From: Chytridium lagenaria
Lineage: Eukaryota > Chytridiomycota > Chytridiomycetes > Chytridiales > Chytridiaceae
DNA: 64,000 nucleotides
Assembly: GCA_025449115.1 (NCBI GenBank)
Contig: JAHLKC010000027.1
Coordinates: 186,001 to 250,000 of the forward strand
Direction of reading: 5' to 3'
Notes under the pieces: model-generated
The model's database searches: none
Seen by the model: only the letters and a program-made list of their open reading frames with translations
What the model was told of the DNA's origin: nothing
Shown here: positions 10,392 through 22,920 of the stretch, piece after piece
Position numbering within the stretch: position 1 is the first letter of the stretch
Layout: every line of letters starts with the position of its first letter
Position numbers and translations under genes: made by a program

Positions 10392-12213
10392 TCAATTTTC
10401 CTTTCTACTCCTTAGATATGACGAAGGTATCTCTGGCACTGGCGGTGCGGGTCCTGTTTGAATGAAATTCGTATTCATTCCCCCGGACGAAAAGTAATTG
10501 CTCCCAAGCGTGAATCCATGTCCAGCCAATCCAACTGAGACTTCCGGCATGCTTCTTGACATTAACCGCCTATCTTCTTGATGGGATATGGAGCGCTTGC
10601 GCTTATGATCCATGAGACACTCCAGCATCTCGATAAAAGCGTTTTGAAGGACGTCGAGTTCACGGACGACAGATGCTTTCCCCAAAGATTTGCGAGGGGA
10701 TTCGAGATCCTTTTGGTTGTTGGTAAGAGAATTGTAAAGTGAGATGTTTGTACCTTAAATCGAAGGTCGCGGACCATTTTTAGGTGATTTACGACGCGTT
10801 GGAGGCCCAAAGTGAATGCGATGAAAAACATAGATCCTACAATCAAAAGAACGAGCATGACAAGAAAAATAGTAGACTAAGATAAAAAGTCAACTTCATC
10901 TTTTGTTTTCTTTTTTTTTTTAAAGAAAAAGGTCAAACCTGTGTCCATTTGTCGGCAGACAAATAGGCTTGGTTTACGGCGTCCTCATTAACGTACGATA
11001 CAATCATCCACGGATGTGTCATGTTCTGATCTCTATGTAAGTCTTTCACTGTACCAGAGTAAGACATTAAAGAGGACCGAAAAGGTAATGTGCCGGTGGC
11101 TTCGGCTGCTGCCCTCCAAAGATTTGTTATATTACCACCATATGTACTTGAGAGCATTAAGGAGAAATCTATTAAAGCTAAGCTATGGGTATTAATTGAT
11201 TTTATACCTTCAAAGTATGGGACTGTAGTTTCATTGTATCTCTTAATCGTTCCAGCAGGATTGACAAGCTAATAGAATGTTCAGCACAATCGGTTTTTTG
11301 AGAAGGACTCACTGATAAGGTTGGTACTGTTGTTGCGATTATATAACCAGTAAGGACGTCTATAACAGCGATTACAAAAGGAAACTTTATCGAAGACAAG
11401 GCGTCCATGAGTTTGTTTTGAAACGACTCGTTTGTAATATCCGTTCCAACTATGATCTTCGTTTTATCAGAAAATAAAAGCCCCATCATCATACCCTTTC
11501 ATTTTGCGGGGTGATTGCAACCGAAAGAAAGAAAGCCGAATATCTATACAATTCTTAGTTGCGACATTATGATATCACTCTCTTACATGTTTTATTTTGG
11601 GGGCTGGGCCATCCATCGTATATTTTACCCGCCTTTGTTAGATTCACGCCAGGAAGTGTAAGATATTCCTCTGTATAATTTACCAATGGTCTCTTTGTCT
11701 TATAGAGTGTAAGACATCAATCCGTCGTGTGAAGAAAACCCACATCATCCCACTCGCGCATCAAATCACTACCCGATTCAAAATAAAAACCGTATTTGAT
11801 CCCAGTTTTAACAGGCACAAAAAACACTCCCGATACAATATCTCTGAACGAGACCAGCTGGTTTTTTAGCGCTTCCCTTACAGAACGGCTATCGCTCAGA
11901 TTCCACTTGCCAGAAGTCCATCTTGCAGCCTGATAGGAGTTGATAAACTCGGCGTTTGAAACAAAGTCTTCAATATCGTGCTGAACTCTAATGTTGGTTT
12001 CTTTCTGCGCCAAAGCGTGCATGCCTAGCGTTAGCGCTTTTCCCTTTGAGTATCCATAACCCCTGCAATCTCAATGTCAACGAACAGTGATATTGACAAT
12101 CCACCCACCAGCCAACTGACGTTGACAGGATCACAGCCAAAGCCAGATAAAACGTCACCACCGCAAACAGCGGGACCCAAAGTTCTTCCGCTGTTTCTGC
12201 GGAAGGCCGTCAT
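10392..12213 (-). CDS. Two-helix membrane receptor with Cache-like ectodomain
   Basis: Probable ligand-sensing membrane protein. Reading down the minus strand there is a first hydrophobic helix (about 12190-12110, WVPLFAVVTFYLALAVIL), a long extracellular part with N-glycosylation sites and a segment ending HPWMIVSYVNEDA like the last strand of Cache sensor domains, and a second helix (MLVLLIVGSMFFIAFTLGL, about 10858-10802). A cytoplasmic stretch follows (SVVRELDVLQNAFIEMLECL) of the kind found after sensor-TM modules in early-diverging fungi, and then a disordered tail. Short introns lie near 10745-10695, 11330-11270 and 11215-11165. No kinase or cyclase domain follows, so the output is unknown. 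Frame corrections are needed near 12170, 12040 and 11717. The start at 12213 is the best available, not certain. Confidence 0.55.
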
Positions 12214-13105
12214 CCATTTACCGACGTTCGGCAGGAGTCGTCCACTAATTTGATATATTCCTTTGACCTGGATTCGGCAATCTCTCTGCGCAACTGCAGA
12301 TTGACATGGAAACTCTTATAACTTAAAACACCCTCCAAAACATCGAGGCAGACATAGTAGCGTAGTGCCGTCGTCTTTTGTGTCCTTTAGTCGGTACATT
12401 AACGGACGTAGATGAGTTTTGATGGACATGCATGAGTTTCGCGACTTTTTGATGAGCCTTTCAGCGCAAACTCAACAGACGCTTGGATATATACGGAGAA
12501 CGCGACCAAACGAGCTAAGCGCATCGGTTTGTATGCTTGACCAAAAAATCATGTCTATAAAGCCTCTAGTCTTGCTTTGATATCTAGGACTCCTCAGAAC
12601 TCTTTGATGAATCTTAATAATTCCATTGTGATGATAAACACAAAAATGTTGCGTATAATGATCAAAAGAATTGACAGAAGCAGCCGTCATACTCTATTTT
12701 AGTGGGAAAGTATGAGACGCCAGCCATCCCAAGGGAGATAACGAAGAGAAGGCAATTGAACGTACATCGTTGATCAATTAACCATTGCACATACATGTCC
12801 TTGCTTACGTTTTCATCCCTGTTATTTTCGTCACCACAACACATCCTTTGTAAGTTAGCGTAGTAATATCCTATGACTGTACAGATATTTTATGTACCAA
12901 ATATCTTAGGCCGTTCTGTTATCGCCTTCCTTCGGCGAGATGATGGAAAAACTTGGCTGAAATCAACGCTTACTAAACCGAGCCGAAAACCCTGTCACGA
13001 GGGTCACGCTTTTGTGGGCGGACAATCTTCGCTTCCTCAAAAAGAAAAAACCAACCATCTCTAAATTCTATCCTGTAAAGACTTTCACACTTTTGGATCG
13101 TAGCC
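12214..13105. other. Divergent intergenic region, possible unresolved exons
   Basis: Separates the minus-strand receptor from the plus-strand b5-ACAD gene. Minus-strand open stretches at 12472-12690 and 12662-12844 have no recognisable motifs and could be unresolved 5' exons of the receptor or noise. Presumably it carries both promoters. Confidence 0.35.
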
Positions 13106-15468
13106 ATGTCCAAGAAGCAGCTTAACGTCGTCTCCCTCGAGGAGCTCGCAAAGCATAACACAGAAGAATCTGCTTGGATTGCTGTCGATGGAAAGGTATC
13201 ATCTCTTGTTGCATGCAAGATCAAATCTCTAACTTAATTCACATCAAAAGGTCTACGATGTAACAGACTTTCTTGATGGTCACCCAGGTGGTAAGCGTAT
13301 CCTCATGACCGTTCTTGGCAAGGATGCCACCTCCGAGTTCTACCAATTCCACAAAGCCGCCCCGATATTTGGCAAGTATGATGCTCGTCTCGTCATTGGT
13401 GTTGTCAAGGGCCAAGAACCCTCTCCCGTTGAGTACAATGTTGATGGCGTGTTTGGAGATGGTATTGCCTTTGGTGACCCCGCATGGTATCAAGAGTGGA
13501 AGTAAGTTGTTATTGCAATGCCGCCCATCGCTTTGCTTTTGAAAAACTAACTTCTTTGAAAAAGGTCTCCTTACTATAAAGACTCTCACCGCCGCCTTCG
13601 TGCCTGGATCCGAAAGATCGTAGAGGAGGAGCTTATTCCATTCATTCCCCAGTGGGAAGAGGCGGGTGTTGTCCCTCCAGCGTCTACAAGAGATTCGGCG
13701 AGCTTGGCTTCCTCAATGGCATCACTGGCACCGTCCCATGGCCCTCTTACGCAACCAGCCCACCTCCCGTTGGCATTAAGCCCGAAGAGTGGGACGTCTT
13801 TCACGAAGTTTGTTCATTGTCATCAATTCCATGCTGATACGGTTTAGCTTGTTCTCGGTGACGAGCTTGCTCGTTGTGCGTCCTCTGGAGTGGCCTCGGC
13901 CATCACGCTCGGGCCATCCATCGCCTTGCCCCCAATCATCCACTTTGCGCCTAAATTCATGCAAGATAAGATCATCAAGCCTGTCCTTTCTGGTGACAAG
14001 ACGATCGCGTTGGCCATCACGGAGCCATATGCCGGTAGTGATGTTGCCAACATCACGGCAACCGCAGTGTTAACCCCAGATGGCAAGCACTACATTGTTA
14101 ACGGCGAGAAGAAGTGGATCGTAAGTCATGTTTTCTCCTGTTGTGGTGTTTAAATTGTTTGATTTAGACAAACGGTGTTGGGCAGACTTTTTCGTGGTTG
14201 CTGTGAGGACGGGGAAGAAGGGGATGGGAGCATCTCTTTGATTTTGGCTGAAAAGGGAATGGCTGGTTTTGCTGCTCGTGCAGTCAAGTGTCAGGCAATG
14301 TTGGATCTGGAACTGCTTATTTGACATTTGATAACGTCAAGATCCCTAAGGAGAATATCATCGGACAGGAAAACAAGGGTTTTAAGGTATGTTTTGTTGT
14401 TGCTACATAAATCTAATTCTATTGCATAGTGCATTATGCGTAAGCATGAAATGATTTCAATTTACTATTTGTACGCCACCTCTAATATTTTCTCTCGATC
14501 TATTCTGTTGATATTACAGAGAACTTTAACGTGAGTCTATTAATTTTGAACCTAATTGACTGACTTTTTCTTAGCACGAGGTTAGCAATCGAGAAATGTT
14601 ACATTTTGTGCTTACAGTAAATAGCGTCTCGGTATTGTGACATCCTCGCTTCGCTTCGCACGTGTGTGCTACGAAGAGGCCATGAAGCACGGTAAGCCTG
14701 TAATGTCCAGAATCTCGGCGCCTAATTTTATATTACAGCCAACCAGAGGAGAACCTTTGGTCAACTTCTCTTTGAACGTAAGATAACAATAATCTTCTTG
14801 AGTCCATCTAAACACTCATTCTTCCTACATCTAAATAGACGGCGTGATTAGGAACAAGCTTGGTAAGGCATTTGATTGATTCATGAGACTTGACATTGTT
14901 CCAGCGCACATGGCACGTCAAATTGAGGCGACCCAAGCCTGGATGGAGTTCTTGACTTTCCAGCTGCAAGGAATGGCTCCCGAAGAGGTAATTTTTCCTT
15001 CTCTCTTCAATAATTTAGGTTTGCCATTTCTAATATATCAATTAGGCTGCGTTGAAGTTGGGTGGCCCTATTGCGCTGTTGAAGGCGCAGGCGACTGTGA
15101 CCATCGAGTATTGCGCGAGAGAGGCTAGTCAAATTCTTGGTGGAATTGCTTACACTAGGGTATGTTCGAGAGACCGTGCTTATTTGTTAACTCCTTGAAA
15201 CTTTCTTGTAGACCGGAAAGGGTGCAATTGTGGAGAGGATTTACCGCGATGTTAGAGGTTTCGCTATCCCTGGAGGGTCTGAGGAGATTATGCTTGGTAT
15301 GCGAATTATTAAGATTCTGTTTGTATCGATTTGTACCAAAGCTAATATACTTTACTTTTTTAGATCTCGGTATTCGTCAGGTTTGAACTTTATTCCGCAT
15401 CGAAGACTTTTATAACATTTTCCTTTTAGGCTTTGAAAGTGTCTGAATTTATGGGCGCAAAGCTTTAA
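13106..15468 (+). CDS. Cytochrome b5-acyl-CoA dehydrogenase fusion
   Basis: Flavoenzyme of fatty-acyl-CoA oxidation with an N-terminal haem domain. The ATG at 13106 begins an about 80-residue cytochrome b5 domain with the haem ligand motif DGHPGGKR, split by the intron 13196-13250. The ACAD part follows with [14 protein letters not shown] (FAD/substrate-binding loop), [26 protein letters not shown], GFKxxxx[24 protein letters not shown] and the C-terminal [19 protein letters not shown]. Six or more short introns interrupt it. At least three single-base frame slips (about 13680, 14185 and 14235-14300) are needed. b5-ACAD fusions are established in filamentous fungi; the b5 domain is thought to pass electrons to or from the flavin. 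The gene converges on the CDK20-like gene 185 bp away. Confidence 0.9.
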
Positions 15469-15652
15469 ACTTGATTTGGTTTTCTCATTTTCACTGAGGC
15501 TTCATCTTATCTTTTTTCGTTTCTCCCGTATTCGTTTGATGGACCTAATAAACACAGTTTTCATGCTAGTCGTAATTTGCTGTATGTGATATACTTTGAA
15601 GAGTCTATATATATACATTATACGAAGAGATTTGCGAGTACAAATGAAAATG

Positions 15653-16970
<1,318 letters not shown>

Positions 16971-17607
16971 GATGGCAATTTGTCAAGCAAATGTTGTGAT
17001 GGAAATGACTTGACCAGTCTTTGCGGCGACCCAACTATCTTTGAGGCAATCCAGCCGTAAGTGGTGTCCTCTCGTATTCATCTTCACATTCCCTTAACCT
17101 CACATGACGGGGTGTTTCTAAAACTGGAAAGCATTTCAAGCGTTCGCTTAAAGATTCTGAACGCGCTTCAGCAGAGACTACTTGCAGTTATGAATTTGCC
17201 ACAATGGTAGTGAAAGGGGCTGGACGAGCTTCATTGAACTTCTGTATAATATCTTGCATCAACCGGAAGTATGAGCCCGAAAGTTCAAGCTAGATCTGAC
17301 GTCCAGATAGTTACAGTTCTCCTGAGTCCAGTGAGTGCCCCGCCCTTTCCACCGCGCGCGTAGATCAAATTCCGTCAATATGTGCAGGGCCTAACTAGAT
17401 TTTAAAAACAACTCTCGGATATTACGAAAAGAAACGTTGGCTGTTTCTTAAATTTACAACCGTTTCCGTGTATTGATTTCTTCCTCCCCGCTCAGAACAA
17501 AACGGGGCAAAAAAAAAAAAGAGGGGGCGAGAGGTTTACTATCCCTGTATGGCAGCATTCAACTCTCCAAAACGTCCTTCCAAATCAGATCCATGGCGAA
17601 AGATAAT
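16971..17607. other. Intergenic, no gene seen
   Basis: Lies upstream of the kinase start and downstream of the eL37 stop on the minus strand. No convincing open frame; it presumably contains the kinase promoter and the eL37 3' end. Confidence 0.45.
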
Positions 17608-17958
17608 TTAGTTGGCAACGTTCTTCTTGGCCTGGGTACCCTCCCTGAAGCCGTTCTTGAACCTCCTTGCAACGTTCTTGAGGTAACGGGTGCGGCCGGA
17701 ACCAGTGGTCTTCCTGCGCTTGCCCTTCTCAGACCACTCGACTGAAAAAAAGAAACGTTAGACCTTCCATTTCATCCAACCCTGTAATATCACAATATAA
17801 TGGTTTTTAAAGTGAAACTTACAGTGACGGATCTTGGCAGCGGGGTACCCGCACTGCGCACAGGTCTTCTTTTGGTTGTGGAAAGACCTGCTACCGCAAC
17901 GGCGGCAGAGAGTGTGCGACTTGGTGTGGCGCTTACCGAAGGCCTGAGTACCCTTTGT
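17608..17958 (-). CDS. 60S ribosomal protein eL37
   Basis: Structural protein of the large cytosolic ribosomal subunit. Exon 17958-17823 encodes [20 protein letters not shown] and the zinc-ribbon cysteines CRRCG and CAQCGYP; exon 17741-17608 encodes [16 protein letters not shown] through NGFREGT and ends KNVAN. The two exons give 89 residues, matching the roughly 90-residue family. The intron 17822-17742 splits a codon (CAC T / TC). The initiator Met must be in a separate upstream exon, as is usual for this gene, because an AG acceptor precedes the first ACA codon. I could not fix that exon, but an ATG|GTGTGT lies near 18338, close to a CCATCC-rich tract. Confidence 0.93.
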
Positions 17959-18287
17959 CTGTGATGATAAGGTAGTCCGTTAGCACTTGTTCCTCATGAA
18001 CCGTCGTTCTCCTAAAAAAAAACGGCATAGATTCATCCTCTCCATAATTCCGTCACATCCTGCCACACGTTTTGTAAGAGACCGCCTAGAGTCTTTGTTC
18101 ATAGTCTTCTGTTTGCTAAACTCCCGCTGACATTGGTTCTCTCTGATACAATATATGGTAGTGATCTGTGTCGTTATCCTTCGTGAGCATCCTCTTTTTC
18201 ATTTTAACAAGCATCCGATTCCCACACCCCCACGTCTCCTCGATATAATTTGTTCTTCCAGCCGACTCTTCTCCAGATGTGACGGAT

Positions 18288-18318
18288 GCGATGGGATGGG
18301 ATGGATGGGATCTCGATG
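18288..18318 (-). repeat. CCATCC-rich tract 5' of eL37
   Basis: On the minus strand this reads as repeated CCCATCC/CATCC units. It lies upstream of the eL37 coding exons in the sense orientation and so is probably in its promoter or 5' untranslated region. Confidence 0.55.
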
Positions 18319-18373
18319 ACGGCCGTCTCCACACACCATTATTAATGAGACGACGAAAAGGTGGGACAGACAA

Positions 18374-21300
18374 TTCTGATTGCCCTATTTAGAGTTGAAA
18401 AATATTCGGAAATGCTGGCTATTTCTCTTTATGCCTATTATTTTTTTCGAGACTATGCAGGATGGAAACCTTTAAAGTAGAATTGTTGATGTTCAAAGAA
18501 ACCATAGTTTTCCGTCCATTTTACTTTTTTCTCATTCCTCTCTTAATCGCGCGTGGGAATGTGGTAGGCTGGACGCGATATAACTTATAGCCAATTCCAA
18601 CACGGGGCTTTTATTTCTGATGATAGCCTTAATTTCAGTGGCCTTTCACGTTACGGGGGTGACTGCATTCGTGATCCGGGATTTTTTTGTGTTCTCGTAT
18701 GTCGAACATTTATTTGTCCACTTCATACACAACAATAAATTTGATATGCGATAAAGTCGATATCAAGTAATTTCAACAATTCTACAAAGGAACTTCTACA
18801 TGAAGGGATCTCTAGGGATCTATAGAAATTTGTATATAAGTCTGAAAGTCATTAGAGGATCTTGTTTCTATAAAGTATCCGCAAGCCCTTCAGTACATGC
18901 ACGTCATCAAATTCTGGATGCGGGTGGGCATTGTGAATTTGGCCGTTTTGCGTAATATATTGCGGCATGCAGTAAGGGCCGCGTAAGATGACAGAAGAAA
19001 CAAAGGCTTAAAACGCTAAATATATTTATATGTAGGACGTGTTAGCAAAACACTTTGTCTTAATTAAATTATGCTGACATACAAGCCATCCACTCCAATT
19101 GCTATGAACAGATACCGCTGGTGACTGCACATTTTCATCATCAAAAAAATCGCGATGATCTCGCTCAGAGAATCCCAATCTGCACATCCCGTACTTCAGA
19201 GTGGGAACATCAGAAAAGCTGGTACAGATTATAGTTTGAGACATACTCACCGTGGCAATCTCTGCATCTCTTGTTAGCGGTATCAAGAATCTTCATTACT
19301 CTTAACGGCACCTCAACGGCACCTCAACGACAAAACTTCGGCCAAGAAACGCTTTGGCTTTGAAGAATAAGATAAACCCTTATTCTGGTAAACATCGTTA
19401 AGAGCTAGATGACTTTGCAAGTCAGATGGAAAAAAGACTATGCAGTCCTGAATTCAACAAAGACTCTTGAGATGTTTCGTATTCAATATAGATACCACTG
19501 CATAATGCTCACTCAGAATATATTTGGAAAAAGTCCAAATGAATATTGAGGATTAATAAGGGTACGTCACTCGACAAGTCGATGTTTAGCTGGTATTAGA
19601 TCTCACTCCTTCTATAGCTCGGTGCCTTCAAATAAGTTCAAGCAAAATATTTACTCTGTAGAGTCGAGAGCAGAAGCTTGGCCTGCATGGAGACAAGGGT
19701 ACGTCACTTTCAGTGGCCCGATTTGGAGTCGTTGCTTTGGTGGCTACAATGTTGAAATAAGATCTCGCGTCAATCGAAAATATTTAAAAAAAGACTAAAT
19801 GATATCTAGATTTCTTTTGCAGCGATTAGAACATTTATGAATATCTCTCATCAACATCGGTATTATTCGTCTGCCTGTTTTTCGTTGCTTATGAGAGACG
19901 TCAGGAGCTTACTTTACGCCAGCAAACATCCGTTACCAGCCCTGACGTTCTGCGGCTTTAATGAGTGTAATGTATGTATTTATTCTTTACTTACTTTGGT
20001 ACTTTGCCTTTGTTTTGCACTTTTTTTCGCGATACAATATATTACACTACGCCGTTAACCCATAACTGTTGTACTTTCAGCAGCTCTAGGTCATACCTGT
20101 TTTGGATTATGTACGCGTTATACTAGGCGAGTTTTTCAATATTATAGATTAAGAGTCTAAATATGCTATGTTTACGTATAGCTAGCCTTGCAAATAATAC
20201 AAACTCTTGTTACTCGACAATACGACATTGCATGCTAAACATCGACGAACAAAACGGAGTCGACCCCAGCACGTTACGCTCTATCACATTTACCTGCGTC
20301 ATTGCAGTAGCAATGCATAAGACGATAAGCCCTTTTTTTTTATTCGTAGCTTCCACTCTTCTTTTCCATTAAAACATCATACTTATTTTTGTAGCTTCTG
20401 GTTCTAGTTCTCTTCATATCATTCCCTTTCCGTTTCACTTATTAACCTCTGTAACGTATCCTATACATATTCCGTATTGCCTCCCTCCATAACACGTAGG
20501 CAGAATGCATCTTAAACTGCAGTTAGTGCTAATATGTGCGATGCACTAAACCTTCAGACTCCACTAATTTCTACACAAGCATGACACTTTACTTTTTTAT
20601 ACCCTTCGGACTTGACTACACCTTTTGCACCAAAAATACTGTTGCATTTTACCGCTCTCTCCACTCCGCGTGCTCACGTTCTTACCAGAAATTTCGTTCA
20701 ATATCGAGTTCCTGCCGAGCACTTTTCACCTAGTAAAAGACTTTTCACCCTAAGCTCTTTACCGTAGTCGATGATGATGATCTTCCTTTATTACCGTCTG
20801 TTCATGGTCTATAAAACAGAACAAATAAACTTTTTTTTAAAATTCCATTTTGGCTAACAAGTTGAGGGTTGAAGACTTTTAAGTGAAGAAGGTTTAGGAG
20901 GGCGGCGGCACTTGCTAAAGGGGGAAGTGTGTCGTACAAGCTTTTGGTGAGAAAACAAGATGAGACTTGCGGTTATGGAAAACACCAAAGGATTATCACC
21001 AAATAAATTGTTGGAATGACTGTCTTGTGAGAGTCTCGGTAAAGCGCAAGAAGTGGGAATATGTAAAGCCATCTGGGTAGACATCGTAAAGCTTATCTGG
21101 TTGGATTTTTTTTATAGTTTCACTTAAATACTCATTGTGTTGTCGTTAGGTATTTACGTAAGTAAACTGTATATTGTTTTCAGCTTAAAAAAAAGAGGAG
21201 CAAAGTCCACTGTTTTTCTGCCAGTATTTTTTTTCTTCAATTTTCTCTCAGCTCCATGGGGTGCGACAGACAGTGTTAGAGCCTACAACTTTGGGTATGT

Positions 21301-21554
21301 ACATTAAATACAATAAATAATGCGTGCATACATACAAAGTGCTCAAATTAGACAAAAAGCCTCGTTTTCCGAAGCAGATGGGGAAACGGGTGTCCATGGT
21401 TTGGTAAGCCAGATAAGCTATACGTCGCTGGCTTCACCCAACGTTCATTTCCGGCAACATTTTGTACTCCATATATTTTTTTTCACTCCGGGTGAACCGT
21501 CCTTCGGGTTCATTGTTGCCGACAGGTTTTGATCTTGGGATTGGATTAAAGCGC
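18374..21554. other. 3.2 kb gene-poor stretch
   Basis: I read both strands and found only short open frames without motifs. There is a direct repeat of AAGGGTACGTCACT-like sequence near 19559 and 19696 and a tandem GGCACCTCAAC pair near 19305-19325. No tRNA, rRNA or recognisable transposon was seen. It may hold degraded mobile DNA, a long non-coding RNA or the long 5' region of the Velvet gene. Confidence 0.4.
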
Positions 21555-22920
21555 ATGCAGCCGGCAGAAGAGGACGGAGCTGAGACTCGACCCGCGGCGA
21601 CGGTCCGCTCAGATTACTACTATCGTCATTTAAGGCAACAGTCATCGGCCGACATCCTTTCAGCATCATCAAGGAGCTCTGCTTCAAATCCTGTTACTGG
21701 ACAGTCTGGAGGGAGGCTTGGGCATGAGGAACCTCTCACTTGGGATCCAGAAGGATCTGAACACAGGTGAGGAGGTCACTGGGCCTGCAATGATGAGAAC
21801 AATAACTAATTATGGCCACATATGATCAGGAATGTTGCCTATGAATTGGTGGTTCGGCAGGTTAGGAAACAGATATTAAGCATGTCTGGCCAGCTAAACA
21901 TATATTTTACATTTAAACAACACAGCACCCATTTCACGCACGTTGCTGTGGCGCAGGAGACAAGGACAGAAGGGTTATCGATCCGGTAAAAGGATTTTCC
22001 CATACTTCAAGCTGATATTTTTTAAAAAATGGTCTTTCCAGCCCCCAGTAGTAGAGTTAATAGCAAAGAAAGATAATGTCACGGTCGATCCCTCAAAACT
22101 CGCTGCAATGGTGTTTGTGGTGTATGTGTCTCTATGGTCAGCGGATGGATCTGAGTGGGTAAAGTCATCTCCAAAGATTCCTGGCGAGCTTTCGTTGATG
22201 GTTGGTGATATGGTTGTTCCTCCAAGTGTCGCGTATGATGAGACGAACCGACTTTGCTGTTTTTTTGTATTTGTGAGCCATTTTTCAATCATTTCTTTAT
22301 TTTGCTTCCTTTTTGTCTTCATATTTCCCTTTTAATTCCTTTGTCCATCTTACTTCATTTTTGATCGCATTAATCTCACTAAAATTAATCTATTTATCAG
22401 CCCGATATCTCTGTCCGTGTTGAAGGCCATTATAGATTAAAATTCGCCCTCGCTAATCTTGCGGAGTAAGCTCAACTCTCCACTATCTGAATATCTAATT
22501 CAGACATATTGCAGCTTTTCTTTCCAACTTATCTCTCAAGACACCTCCTCTCTCGCATCCGCTATCTCCGATCCCTTCAAAGTCTATTCTGCCAAAAGCT
22601 TTCCCGGCATGCTCCCTGCATCTTCTTTATCAAGAAAGGTGATTTGACCTCTAAACCCTGATTTGTTTTTACTAATGTTTGCTTAGCTCATGAATCAAGG
22701 CCTTCGTATGCCAATACGAAAGTACCGGATGGCAAATGTGGACAAGAGAAAAAGAGTCTATCCAAAGGGATTCATCTTCAGACTACGAGATTGCTGCGTC
22801 ACCGCCGCTACCGCCATAAATCGATCTTGTTCACGTCAATGTTATCTATTTTCGAAAAACCCGCTACTTAATGTAGTTTCAGCCACCACCACCACCTCCA
22901 TCACCATCACCGCTACTTAA
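21555..22920 (+). CDS. Velvet-domain transcriptional regulator
   Basis: Nuclear DNA-binding regulator of the Velvet family, which couples development and secondary metabolism in fungi. From the ATG at 21555, a Ser/Gln-rich N-terminus is followed by YELVVRQ and, after an intron, the hallmark DKDRRVIDPPPVVEL (canonical kDRRPIDPPPIVqL, interrupted by the intron near 21991-22038). The core continues with CFFVF, then after an intron PDISVRVEGHYRLKFAL, and SDPFKVYSAKSFPGMLPASS, and after another intron LMNQGLRMPIRKYR. These cover the whole domain in order. The class (VelB/VosA type, not VeA) is a guess. Exon ends around 21880-21960 and the C-terminus after 22750 are uncertain, and one or two frame slips may be present. 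Confidence 0.82.
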
